Assembly: GCA_946811185.2 (NCBI GenBank)
Contig: OX328098.1
Coordinates: forward strand, 41,541,650 to 41,605,649
Reading direction: 5' to 3'
DNA length: 64,000 bases
DNA from: Hippopus hippopus
Taxonomy: Eukaryota > Mollusca > Bivalvia > Cardiida > Cardiidae
In this document: positions 53,322 through 63,540 of the stretch, one piece after another
Layout of the letters: each line of letters starts with the position of its first letter
Position numbering within the stretch: position 1 is the first letter of the stretch
Notes under the pieces: model-generated
What the model saw: only the letters and a program-made list of their open reading frames with translations
What the model was told of the DNA's origin: nothing
Database searches by the model: none
Translations under genes and position numbers: made by a program

Positions 53322-53565
53322 TCTCTAACAAACAACATTTTAGACTTGCCAAAATTAAAAAGCTTTTGCAGAAGACAAAATAAAAATGTGACTCAAAACA
53401 AGGAATTTGCCTTTGGAAGGGTAGAAAACATGGGGGGGGGGGGGGGGGGGGGGAGAAAGGAGAAAAGTGCTGGTTACTGCAGCATTTTCTCTTTTTTCCC
53501 CAAATATTTCAAAAGGCGCCTACCTCAGGGCTGTTAAAACTTAGGATTGTGTGGTCCATGGTTAA
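53318..53565 (-). mobile_element. H MITE with a 22-G run
   Basis: TTAATCTCTAACAAACAACA to GGTCCATGGTTAA. The GTGGG of the left hairpin arm is expanded to 22 G (53432-53453). Confidence 0.82.
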
Positions 53566-53852
53566 TGACATAGTTACCAGCACTTTTTCCTTTAAAGATG
53601 ATGTTTTTGAAAACATTTTTCGTCCGGTCCTGAGTTGGTCTTTGCAATAACAGATTTATTGAAGAATTAAGTCTTTTGATCGAATTTTTCTTTGAAGTTA
53701 AAGGTCAAGCACTAAAATTATTTTTACACATTTATTTAATGTTTTATACTGTGTCAATATGTTTTTCTCAATATCTTTTCTAACACTATAGAACTTATTC
53801 ATACTGAATCAATTATCCTTTTCTAAAGCCAATACATGAAGTTTTTACATTT

Positions 53853-53950
53853 AATATTTTACCAACCAATCTCCTGTTTTAACAAGCTTGAGAAAAGAGG
53901 CTTTGGAAAAAACTGTAGGAAAAGGAAAAAATGGTGGAAAAGTAGAAGGC
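53853..53950 (+). mobile_element. H MITE, A half
   Basis: ATATTTTACCAACCAATCTC to AAAATGGTGGAAAAG. A small detached right-arm piece with TACCAGCACTTTTTCC also lies at about 53575-53620. Confidence 0.6.
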
Positions 53951-54099
53951 TATCATAAAAAGTTCAGTCAAATTGGTTGAAAACTGTAGCAGAATACAAA
54001 ATTGCTTCTACAGATAGACAGATGACAGAAAGATATACAGACAAGCTAATTCCAGTACCCTCATACATACATCTTACTTTTTTGTGTGGGGGTGGAGCT

Positions 54100-54326
54100 A
54101 TAACACTTTACCACACTATCAAGAGTTTTAATGGCCATGAGGTACAGTAAATGAGGTTCGAAAACATGGTGGGAAAAGGAGAAAATAACCAGTATTTTAT
54201 TATTTTGCTAGCTATGTTCTCTACCTTTTCAAAGGCAAGTTCCATCATTTTACCCACATTAAATTAATTGTCAACACATGCATTGAATTTACAGAAGTCT
54301 ATACTTTTGCTTTGGTAAAGAGCTAG
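54100..54326 (+). mobile_element. H MITE, A-B copy, diverged
   Basis: ATAACACTTTACCACACTAT to TTTGGTAAAGAGCTAG; the palindrome lost its apex (GGAGAAAATAACCAG). Confidence 0.75.
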
Positions 54327-54440
54327 TTTATCATTATTGGTATGGTTTTCATATTTTTTTCTTTCAAAGTTTGTCAACTTGTACACGAATCAAAATGATG
54401 GATGAGATATGCATGTAATACATGGCTTATTTTTGTATGT

Positions 54441-54672
54441 TTTATCTCTTTACCAAACAACAAAGTTGTAGACTGGTTCACACTGAAAAAAATATGCAGA
54501 TGACAAAATAAATGTTGCGCAAACTTTGAAATTTGTCTTTGAAAGGTTAGAAAAAATCGTGGGAAAAGGAGAAAATGCTGGTTACCAGCATTTTCTCCTT
54601 TTCCCATAAATGTTTTCAAAAGGCTTCTCCTACAGGGTCGTTAAAACTCAGGATTATATGGTAAAGGGTTAA
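54441..54672 (-). mobile_element. H MITE, A-B copy
   Basis: TTTATCTCTTTACCAAACAA to TATGGTAAAGGGTTAA; centre GGTTACC; palindrome near-perfect. Confidence 0.87.
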
Positions 54673-54819
54673 ATTAGCAAGTGATTGAGGACTTGTCAAG
54701 ACAATTATGTAAAACTAATTTCAACATTTCGAAAAGCAAAAGACCTATAAACTGTCAACCTTTGATTTAAGAAGTTTAATTTGTTACCAATGATATGGGA
54801 CTACATGTATTTAGGCTTA

Positions 54820-55152
54820 ATGCTCTCTTGAGAGTTTTCAAAAACACTGCTGGAAAAGGAGCAAGTGCTTATTACAGACTCAAGTAATTGCTCCTACTCA
54901 TATCATTCAAAATGAACATATTTCCTTTTCTGTTTTTCTTCTTTACTTAAGTTTAACTGTACCAAACAATCCACATTCTTTACGAACCGGGGGGGGGGGG
55001 GGGGGCTGGTAACCAACATTTAATCCTTTTCTTCACAATGTTATCTATTGTTTAAAAGAAAAATCCTTTCATGTAAGTCACTTTTAACATTTCAGGCTGC
55101 ATCATTTTCAATCTAGACAAGACTAAAATGTTATTGTCTAGAAAAGAAATTA
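54820..55152 (+). mobile_element. H-like hairpin then an H copy with a 17-G run
   Basis: 54840-54925 has an altered hairpin (GGAAAAGGAGCAAGTGCTTA). 54953-55152: TTAACTGTACCAAACAATCC, then G run at 54989-55005 replacing the left hairpin arm, GGTAACCAACATTTAATCC, B arm to TTGTCTAGAAAAG. Confidence 0.68.
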
Positions 55153-55444
55153 TTAAACAAGTGCAAGACAGATCTATATGTTATGGTTGAACTTAGTTCC
55201 AGATCAAAGTCTGTACCCAGCAACCATTCTTTGGAACATTTTAGTCTTATTCTCTTATTCTTTCTATCTAAATGTAACACATCTTCTAATTTGCTCAACC
55301 AATAGGTTTAGCCAAGCCAATGAAAAATTGTAATACTTTCTAAATCTAGAATTAGACTAAGAATAAAATTAGGAATACTTTGTAAATATGGACGCTGTTT
55401 ACCAAGGTAACTAGTAAAAGTGACTTAGTTAGTCTCAAATAGTT

Positions 55445-55610
55445 ATCCCTTAACCAAACAATTCCTTCGAAAATACTGAGTTTTCTTTTTCGCCCAACAT
55501 ATTCTTTCTTTTCCAAGACAGATCACATTATTTCACAGTGTTCTATGTTTTGTTCGCAAATGCTTTCAAATTGGGTAAGTCTAAATTTTGTCATCTGGTA
55601 AAGATTTCAC
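55445..55610 (+). mobile_element. H MITE without palindrome
   Basis: TTATCCCTTAACCAAACAAT, short remnant, B arm to TCTGGTAAAGATTTCA. Confidence 0.7.
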
Positions 55611-55830
55611 CCCTTATAAATCAATTCTTTATTAGCATCCCTGAAGAAAAAGCTTTTTAAAAACATTGTGGGAAAAGAAGAAAATGCTAGTAACCAGGAT
55701 TTTCTTCTTTCCACACAATGTTTTCTCCCATTTCATAGACTGATGTCATCTTTTGAGCCTCTTCAAGTTCTTGTCTGCAAATGCCTTTAATTTGGTCGGA
55801 TCTAAATTTTGTCCTCTTGTACATAGCTAA
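55608..55830 (+). mobile_element. H MITE, A-B copy
   Basis: CACCCCTTATAAATCAATTC; apex GCTAGTAACCAGG; B arm to CTCTTGTACATAGC. Confidence 0.75.
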
Positions 55831-55954
55831 CACATTATGTTAATGTATGTCATTATGCTAATCAATTATGCAAATTTCATGTATGCATAATTTAAGAGGG
55901 TGTTAACCAGTAAATAAAGATAAATATTTTCCTAGTAGGCTTACACACACATCC

Positions 55955-56240
55955 TGACCCTTTTCAAAATAACCCATATTTATACAACCCAAAGGAAGAT
56001 TTAGCTTTTCAAAACTTTAAGGAAAAAGGAGACAATGCTTGTATACAGTGTTTTCTCCTTTCCCCACAATGTTTTGTATCCTTCAAACAACAAATTTTGT
56101 TGTTTGAGCCATATTTGCTTTGTCGTCAACAGAAGCTCTGAATATCAACCAGTCTAAAATTTTTATGTCAGGGCAACAGTTAACCCTTTTAGGAAACAAT
56201 CAATATTTTCAAAACTATCAGAAAGAGATGGACTTTTACT
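55955..56240 (+). mobile_element. H MITE followed by an A-end fragment
   Basis: Copy to GGGCAACAGTTAA (56183). The fragment TTAACCCTTTTAGGAAACAA starts on the same TTAA. Confidence 0.75.
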
Positions 56241-57056
56241 GAGCTAATGTCATGACCCTGTGTCTGTCGTGCATCCGATCATGCATCAGTCCATGTGTGG
56301 GTTGCACATAGATGATAGGTTTTGGTCTGCAAATAAATTTCGCCAAAAGGCATCATATGTGGCTGGGGAAGGAAGAGCAGAATATATCCTTTAACCCCGG
56401 ATATAATGCTCTTAATCATAAGTCAATAACCTCTTCCAAGAACTCAGGAGGTTAACAAAGCATGAAAATTCATCAAAAAAATTTGTTTGAATGTCTGACA
56501 GTTTTTGCAGTATTGTTCGAAAGCAATTATTTCTTTGCAAAAATTCATTTATTTCAGCTATGCTCTGTGAAAAGTGAGTTTAATGCATCTGCAAAAATTT
56601 ACCCAGGTCAGCCTGCAGTCAGCAAAACCTTTTGCTACAGGTCAGTTTCCTGCATGTCAAGGGACCAGTCTACATCATGATTTGGTCAGTTGTAAAACAG
56701 AATGCATTTTAAGAGTCCAAAATGATGTGATGCCTTGCTTGATATAATGCATCACAGAGATGCTTTAAACACCCTTTTGTCAGAGTGCTGCTCATCTATA
56801 GATCTAGCAAAGAAGAGCTATTGTTATGAACTTATGTTAAATATTTCATGTCAGTAAATCTGGAGATCTGCAGATTCATACTCAATAATTTTCAACATGT
56901 CACAAGTTCTCTCAGTGCCATTACCCTGCAAATTTTATAGATCTTTGCAAGACATGATAATGCAGAATTACAGCCTGTCAGTATGCTGGACCTATGTGAC
57001 GCCATGTCTACAAGATGAGTAAAAGTTCAATTCCTTCTACTCGGGTTCCTGGTCTT
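56241..57056. repeat. Interspersed repeat and unassigned sequence
   Basis: 56572-56800 (GTCAGCCTGCAGTCAGCAAA, ATCACAGAGATGCTTTAAAC) is a relative of 12900-13100. The remainder shows nothing recognisable. Confidence 0.45.
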
Positions 57057-57286
57057 TTAACCCTTCACCAAATTACAAAATTTTAGACTTGCCCATATTG
57101 AAAGTTTTTGTAGATGACAAAATAACAGGGACTCAAAAATAGAAGTTAACAATAGGAAGGGTAGAAAACATTGTGGGAAAAGGAGAAAATGCTGGTTACC
57201 AGCATTTTCTCCTTTTCCCACAATGTTTTCAGAAAAGCGTTTTCCTTAGGATCGCTAAAACTCAGGATTGTGTGGTAAAGAATTAA
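57057..57286 (-). mobile_element. H MITE, complete
   Basis: TTAACCCTTCACCAAATTAC to GGTAAAGAATTAA; palindrome near-perfect. Confidence 0.9.
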
Positions 57287-57324
57287 ACTACTGCAAGCAG
57301 TGTAGGATGCTGTATGGCTGAATT

Positions 57325-57737
57325 ACTCCTTAATACCAAAAGACAAAATTTTTTACTTGTCTATATTGACAGTAATTTGCACACGGAAAGTTAAGCGTGG
57401 CTTTAGAATTAATGCCGAAGTTTTGCTTCTGAAAGGGTAGAAAACATTCCAACAATGTTTTTAACTCTTTACCAAACGACAAAATCTTAGACTTGTCCAA
57501 ACTGAAAGCATTAGCAGATGACAAAATAAAAGTGACTAAAAAATTGAAATTTTTTTTGGGAAGTGTAGAAAACGTGGGAAAAGGAGAAAATGCTAGTCAC
57601 CAGCATTTTCTCCTTTTCCCACCATGTTTTCAGAAGGCTTCTTCCTCTGGGTCGTAAAAATCAGGGATTTTTTGGTAAAGAGTTAAAAGCCCTACTCCCC
57701 AAGGTCTTTAAAACTGAGGACTGTTTAGAAAAGGGTT
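57325..57737 (-). mobile_element. H MITE split by another H copy
   Basis: Host B arm CTCCTTAATACCAAAAGACA to ACAATGTTTT (palindrome core already lost). The host A arm resumes after 57686 with AAGCCCTACTCCCCAAGGTC and ends TAGAAAAGGG. Confidence 0.8.
57461..57686 (-). mobile_element. H MITE, complete, nested
   Basis: TTAACTCTTTACCAAACGAC to GGTAAAGAGTTAA. Excision with one TTAA gives ATGTTTT-TTAA-AAGCC, a normal H right-arm/A-arm junction. Confidence 0.92.
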
Positions 57738-57899
57738 GGAAAAAAGTCAAACTAACCATGTACATCCAACATATCTTTCTCAGTGTGACAGAAGTATCCA
57801 CAGAAATCCTACAGTTTGTTACGTGTAGTACTGATGTTCTTCATGTCGCCCTTAGTTGTCAAGGAATGTTATCTTCTAAAACATGCCTTCCCAAAACTT

Positions 57900-58060
57900 G
57901 ACCCTTAAAGCCCTGAACCTGGCTTTACTTGCTTATGAGATGGTGTAAATCAAGATCAGACTACACAGTAACTGCAGTCTGATCATGGTTATAAACTGTC
58001 TGCTACTTTGTTACATATTCTGGACCAAAACAACCTTTGAAATAGCAATATTTTGCCTGT
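57900..58060 (+). mobile_element. D-family copy, partial
   Basis: GACCCTTAAAGCCCTGAACC; palindrome ATCAAGATCAGACTACACAG / CTGCAGTCTGATCATGG; GCAATATTTTGCCTG flank. Confidence 0.6.
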
Positions 58061-58177
58061 TTTTTTCTGAATTCAAAAGAACCATTCCAGTAATGCAGTG
58101 CTACTAGGTATAGATAAACTGATGACAGTACTTAACTCCACTAAAGGCCATAAAAAAATGTCACCTAATTTTCGGTT

Positions 58178-58316
58178 AGTTAACCCTTCACTAAACAGTA
58201 AAAAATGTTTACAGGCAAGTCTCAGGAAGGGGTCACTTTGGAAACCATGGTGGTAAAAGAAGAAAAATGCTGGCCACCAGATTTTTTCCATTTCAGCAAT
58301 GCTTTCTACCTATCCT
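58178..58316 (+). mobile_element. H MITE, A arm and palindrome
   Basis: TTAACCCTTCACTAAACAGT; apex GCTGGCCACCAG; B arm absent. Confidence 0.68.
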
Positions 58317-58322
58317 AATTCT

Positions 58323-58625
58323 TTAATTCTTTACCACATGCAAATTATTAAGACTTGCCCGAAATGAAAGCATTTGCGGACAAACATCAAATGTGGGTCA
58401 AATCAAGGTTTCTTCTTTGATAGGATAGAAAACAGCATCTCTCCCTTTCCCACAATGTTTTCTACTCTTTCATAGGCAAATTTCTACTTGTCATAACCAC
58501 TTTGTCATCTGCTAAGGCTTTCAATTTGGGCAAGGTTACCAGCATTTTCCTCCTTTTCCCACAATGGTTTAAAAAGGCTTCTTCCTCTGGGTCGTTAAAA
58601 GTCGGGATTGCCTGGTTAAGGGTTA
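58323..58625. mobile_element. H mosaic: B arm, core, B arm, half core, A arm
   Basis: TTAATTCTTTACCACATGCA (B) ... CCCACAATGTTTTCTACTC ... GTCATCTGCTAAGGCTTTC (B, inverted), then at about 58535 TTACCAGCATTTTCCTCC and an A arm to TGGTTAAGGGTTAA. Two recombination or insertion joints in one element. Confidence 0.72.
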
Positions 58626-58684
58626 AGAGATGAGCCACTCTACCAACACCATACATATTTTGCACAGAATATCTCAAAAATATC

Positions 58685-58765
58685 AGACTGTAGATCATTG
58701 ATCAGACAAATCTATGCAGCCTTTTATCCAACTGTCTGTAAAAGCACCTATGTTGCCATTAGCAT
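58685..58765 (+). mobile_element. D-family fragment
   Basis: CTGTAGATCATTGATCAGAC and CAACTGTCTGTAAAAGCACC. Confidence 0.45.
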
Positions 58766-58866
58766 ACACATAAACCAGACATTTCATTTGCAAAAAAGTA
58801 CGAATTCTTGAAGCAGTACAGCCACGGAAGGCCTCTGCCATTCCCCTAGAGCTGAAGAACAGCAGA

Positions 58867-59798
58867 CAGTGTTCAATCTAAAGCGCGCCATTGAGCCATA
58901 GGCCCCCTAAAGTTTCAGATGGCACAATTCTAAACCAACCTCAGGCCCGTCGGGTGCACTCAATCGTAAAAGTGCCATTTCACAAATGAGAGTCCTTTTC
59001 GTCTGTTTTGTCTGTTTCTGATTGTTCCACTCAATAAACATAATACCGATCTTTCTAGGGAGAATTAATCGTTAACCCCACAGATGTGGCTCAGATAAAA
59101 CTGGTAGCCTGTTTTCTATCTTCATCATACTGGACAGTTTCGGGAGAAAGACTGTTACCAGAAGTTACGATTCTTTGAGCTTCTGCTGATCACTCAACAT
59201 CACAATGACCTGATTTTCTGAGCATTTTGGAAGCCTCAATGGGGCGAAAAAAGGCAAAAGCTGTTGTAAATACTACTTTGGAAAGTACAATCTGGCCAGT
59301 ACCTACCCCTAGTTCAAGTGACAATAATTAAACCCCAGAGAATCGCGAGTTTCAAACAAAATGGCTCCCAGACGATCAGTTTAAAAGTTGGTTAGTTTAT
59401 GATAAGAAAATTAAACTCTAGTTTGAGTGGTTGATGGGAAAGTTAAATCCTTCTGTAACAGGATATCAGAATTTCCGAAAGTTTGCCACTGACAGACACA
59501 TTTCGTCATTTTTTTTTCTTAGAAGTGTTAGTATTAAATTAATAGCTGTAACAAGGTTGTGTCAATCACGATCATAATTTCTGTAGTGTTGCAGTTTATT
59601 AGCATATAGTATTCATAGATACATGAATAAGAATATACTTGTTAAGTAAAAAGGTAACACTTGTAAAATAAAAAGTTTAACATTTCAGTAACAAAGTATG
59701 ACTTTTTATGTGTGACTCCCAGTATTCCAAAGTGGCCCCCTATTTCAATGTGTGTGGGCCCAATGGGCCCCTTACAAACAAAGCTAGATTGAACACTG
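58867..59798. mobile_element. hAT-like TIR element, non-autonomous
   Basis: Perfect 14-bp terminal inverted repeats, CAGTGTTCAATCTA at 58867 and TAGATTGAACACTG ending 59798, with GC-rich subterminal GGCCCCCTA and GGGGGCCA. CAGTG termini are typical of hAT transposons, but I see no exact 8-bp target duplication (flanks ACAGCAGA / AGCACAAA). About 932 bp; no transposase frame. Confidence 0.55.
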
Positions 59799-59966
59799 AG
59801 CACAAAACAGATGCGGAATGTGTTCACTCGCTTGTGAGGGATGTGTATGTGTGTGTTTAAGGGACACACACATACATCCCCCTGCCGAGAATTTTTTTAA
59901 TTCAAAATATCTCTAGACACTGTAGATAGCCATTCTTTGGCATTTTTGAGAAAGTTTGTTTGCTTT

Positions 59967-60105
59967 TTAAACCGCTAACCATTTAGCCAATACCGAAAAT
60001 TTAGACTTGTCCAAATTACCATTATTTTCTCCTTTTTCCACAAGGTTTTTGAAAGCCTTTTTCGCGAGAGTCATTAAAACTTGGGATTCTGTGGCAACAG
60101 GTTAA
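59967..60105 (-). mobile_element. H MITE, internally deleted
   Basis: TTAAACCGCTAACCATTTAG; ACTTGTCCAAATTACCATTA jumps from B arm into the right hairpin arm; A end GGCAACAGGTTAA. Confidence 0.72.
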
Positions 60106-60144
60106 TCACCATTTTGAAAAGAAAAAGCTATGATGGTAAAATGA

Positions 60145-60877
60145 AACAGAGGGCCATTGGCCCTAGAGCGCTCACCCGAGTAAAGTCATTAATGGTTGAC
60201 AAAGCTGAAGAGATCTTGGTTTTAATGATGTAAGAGACCTAGGGTACTTTATGACCAACTTGACTTACTTTTGAACTTGTCAGTGATATCTTCCAGATAA
60301 ATATTCTGATGTTTCATGAGTATCAGACTAAAAATGTGGCCTCTAGACTACACAGAAGTTTTTTCTAAGATTTGGCCCCGTGACATACTTTTTGATCTGT
60401 TGTGACCCAATTTCAGTCTTGTCTAAGATTTCATACAAACCACCTTTCTGACCTAGTTTCATCAGTATCAGGCTGAAAATGTGGCCTGTAGACTGCACAC
60501 GAGATTTTCTCATATTGGCCCTGTGACCTACTTTTTGACCCAACCTGACCCAATTATAAACTTCTTCAAGGTATCATTAAGATTACAACAAACATTCTGA
60601 CCAAGTTTTATGAGTATCAGATTGAAAAATGTAGCCTCTTTAAGAGTGCACACAAGGTTTTCCTAAGATTTAGCCCGGTGACATACTTTTTGACTCAACA
60701 TGACCAAATTTCGAACTTGTCCCAGATATCATCAAGACAAACATTCTGACCAAGTTTCATGACTGAAAATGTGGTCTGTGGACACAAGGTAAAAGTTGGC
60801 ACCTGGACAATGGACGACAGACACAGCACCATCACAAAAGCTTACCTTCAGCATTTCATGTTCAGGTGAGCTAAAAA
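60145..60877 (+). mobile_element. CAAG element E5
   Basis: AACAGAGGGCCATTGGCCC then CGCTCACCCGAG. Units of about 145 bp with GACATACTTTTTGAC and ATCATCAAGACAAACATTC. 3' end TTCAGGTGAGCTAAAA. Not inside an H copy. Confidence 0.72.
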
Positions 60878-61008
60878 GTGGCAAGGCTAAAACCATTATT
60901 CGGCTGAAAAAGTGGTCTAACCATAGCTGGACCACTGCAGATGACCTTGTTTTGGACACAATATCTCTGCACAAGGCATCAGATGGCAAAATTTTAGACT
61001 TGTCTATA

Positions 61009-61237
61009 TTAACCATTTTCCACACAATCCTGAGTTTTAATAACCGTGAGAAAGATATCTTTTGAAAACATTGTATAAAAGGAGAAAATGCTGGTAATCA
61101 GCAGTTTCTCCTTTTCCCATAATGTTTTCTACCCTATCAAAGACAAATTCAATCATTTGAGCAACATTTAAATTATTGTGTGCGAATACTTTCAATTTGG
61201 ACAGGTCTACATTTTTTGTCGCTTGGTAAAGAGTTAA
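61009..61237 (+). mobile_element. H MITE, complete
   Basis: 229 bp, TTAACCATTTTCCACACAAT to GGTAAAGAGTTAA. A B-arm fragment in inverse orientation (GGCAAAATTTTAGACTTGTC) directly precedes it. Confidence 0.88.
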
Positions 61238-61280
61238 ACCATGGGTAGACAGATTTGTTGGTCAAATGATAGGATTTTTC

Positions 61281-61575
61281 TCTAACCCTTAAAGCGGCTT
61301 TCACAACTATGGTTGTTTTTACAGCCAGTATAGATCAAGATCAGACTGAACAAAACATGCAGTGTGATAACGAATCTATACTGTCTGCTTTGCAGAGACA
61401 TTCGAAACAAAATCGACCTAGTTATTTCCTTTATGTTGATCCGACTTCTAAATTTAAAATGGCTGTTGGGTTCATTTGGCGCTAAATGGGTTAAATGTAT
61501 AGGAAAATTTATGGGAAAAGCAGAAAATGCTGCTCAATAGAGGCAAGTCTAAAAGTTTAGTCTGGTATAGGGCTA
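61281..61575 (+). mobile_element. D MITE, then an H scrap
   Basis: D copy 61281-61493: CTAACCCTTAAAGCGGCTTT, palindrome GATCAAGATCAGACTGAAC / CAGTGTGATAACGAATC, end GCTAAATGGGTTAA. H scrap 61498-61575 with GGGAAAAGCAGAAAATGCTG. Confidence 0.62.
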
Positions 61576-61832
61576 TGCGCCCACATACCTAACAATGACA
61601 GAGATTTTATCTTCATAAAACAGCATGGTCATGTATTGAAGGAGCTTTGAACAGTGTGAGGTCAAAGGTTCAATTCTCCTGCAGCATCATACCTTTAACA
61701 ACATTTGACCTAAATAATGCCAAGTACCAGATAAATATTATAACTGCACATAACTCTTGTTATGACAATTTGATTTTGACTGGATTCCAATCTCTCTGAT
61801 TGGATAGTAAACGATGTGAGCAAAGGAGAATG

Positions 61833-62140
61833 ACCAATTGATTGTATGATCTTAAATGCTGTTTTCAACATTATTTCAGTTATATCATAACGGCCAGTGC
61901 ACCTACCCATGCTTTCCTGAAGTTTCTTTTACCAGTACTCCGCACAATATTCTTTCTTAGCCACTTGCTGCTTTCCCACATAACCATCGCTGACACAATG
62001 ATCAGCAGTGAGAGAGGAATGAATCCTACCTCAGTAACTATCATCAATTATTGGAAAGAAATTGGCTGAGCCGGGGATCGAACCAGCAGCCACCCCTGTT
62101 CTTGAGTCCTGTTCGCTACCAACTGCTCCACCGAGGCTCG
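61833..62140 (-). mobile_element. tRNA-derived SINE, best-preserved head
   Basis: On the minus strand CGGTGGAGCAGTTGGTAGCG (A box) and GCTGGTTCGATCCCCGG (canonical B box). Body GGCCAGTGCACCTACCCATG; tail at ATTGATTGTATG. Pol III transcription competence is plausible from the boxes. Confidence 0.8.
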
Positions 62141-62225
62141 GGCAAAGGAGAAAATGCTGGTAACTGAATGTGTTTTAAAAAGCTTCTTTCTCTGTTTCTC
62201 TAAATTCTCCCAACCCTTAAAGAGC
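62141..62225. mobile_element. H MITE scrap
   Basis: GGCAAAGGAGAAAATGCTGGTAAC is kept as a half palindrome, then TTTTAAAAAGCTTCTTTCTC. Confidence 0.5.
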
Positions 62226-62405
62226 CTTTCAAAACTATAGTTGCCCTTACTGCCAGTTTAGATCGAGTTCAGACTGCACAAAACCTGCAATCTGATCTTT
62301 GATCTACACTGTCCACTTTGCTGAAACTTTACAGACAAAAACTATGATATTATGACTATTTGGGTCCTAATTCTAGACCAAAAATGTTTGTTGGGTTTAT
62401 TCCTC
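62212..62405 (+). mobile_element. D-family copy
   Basis: CCAACCCTTAAAGAGCCTTT; palindrome TAGATCGAGTTCAGACTGCA / CAATCTGATCTTTGATC. Closely similar to the 61281 copy. Confidence 0.62.
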
Positions 62406-62406
62406 A

Positions 62407-62636
62407 CTCTAACCAGTTACTACACAATCCAAAATTTTAAGACCCTGTGGAAGAAGCCTTTGAAAACATTGTGGAAAAAGGAGAAAATGCTGGTAACCAG
62501 CATTTTCTCCTTTTCCCACTATGTTTTCTCCCCTGTCAAAGACAAATTCCATCATTTCAGTCACATTTAATTTGTTGTCTGCAAATGCTTTGAATGTGGG
62601 CAAGACTACATTTTTGTCATTTGGTAAACGTTTGTT
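62407..62636 (+). mobile_element. H MITE, A-B copy
   Basis: CACTCTAACCAGTTACTACA to TTTGGTAAACGTTTG; palindrome near-perfect with centre GGTAACC. Confidence 0.82.
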
Positions 62637-62727
62637 AAATAGGTGTAATCAAAACCAAATATAAAGGCTCTTCTTTGCCATACAATTACATTGAGGAAGA
62701 AAATGCAGGTAACTCAGTATTGTGGAC

Positions 62728-62938
62728 CTACTCTTTACCAGACAACAAAATTAGAGTCCCATTTGTATTGAAAGCATTTACAGACAAGAAATTAAATGTA
62801 GCTCCAGTTCTAAAATTGTCTTAAAAAGGGTAAAATTTACTGAAAAAGGAAAATTATTATGCTTACCAGCATTTTCTCCTTTTCTTGCACTGTTTTCAAA
62901 GCCTTCTTACTCAGGGCTGTTATACATGTGACTGTCTC
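62728..62938 (-). mobile_element. H MITE, A-B copy, diverged
   Basis: TACTCTTTACCAGACAACAA; left hairpin arm diverged (GGAAAATTATTATGC); A end lost. Confidence 0.73.
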
Positions 62939-63079
62939 ATTCTTTTATATAATATGATTGAAAATATTGATATAACCAGAAAATAAGCCTTCTTATAATT
63001 TCTTTATGTCATACAATAATCTATAGCCCAATTCCGAGGCATAAACATAATACCATAGAACTGAAATTACACAGTCATG

Positions 63080-63345
63080 CCAAACTGGGACATGTATGAT
63101 CTGACACAAGTTAGCATTTGAGATAATTTTGTAAATGAGTCTAGAAAAGTGTTTATAAAGCAAGCTTTTGCAGGAGAGACTGATAAATTTTTTTTTAAAC
63201 GAGTTTCACAAATTTTCATCTCAAAAGCTAATAAATGTCAAGATTCTTTCAATCACATATGTGTATCTTTCAAATGGCAAAAACAAAAGCCTACATTGCT
63301 CTCATGGAATTTACCACGAATGAAACCGCCTCACTCCATTTGAGC
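63080..63345 (+). repeat. Diverged dispersed repeat, partner of 50940-51365
   Basis: See the 51 kb entry for the shared words. The ORF at 63149-63343 lies in it. Confidence 0.5.
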
Positions 63346-63540
63346 CCACTACCAGCATGAAAAATAATTCAGAGGAAGTTTACACATTAATGGCTTTATT
63401 TTACATTGACACAAAACTATAACAATCACTCTATAACTGATTCCTGAAAACTTTAGTATTGGTGCCTTGTTGTGGGTAGTTCCAAAGCTCAGCATTGTAT
63501 GGGAACCCTACCCTACACCTACACCACTATCTCCCCTGCT

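Noticed and set aside
58867..59798. Complete autonomous hAT transposon
   Set aside because: Too short and without any transposase-length reading frame.
61833..62140. tRNA gene
   Set aside because: A and B boxes are present, but the sequence does not close into an acceptor stem and continues into a SINE body shared with other copies.
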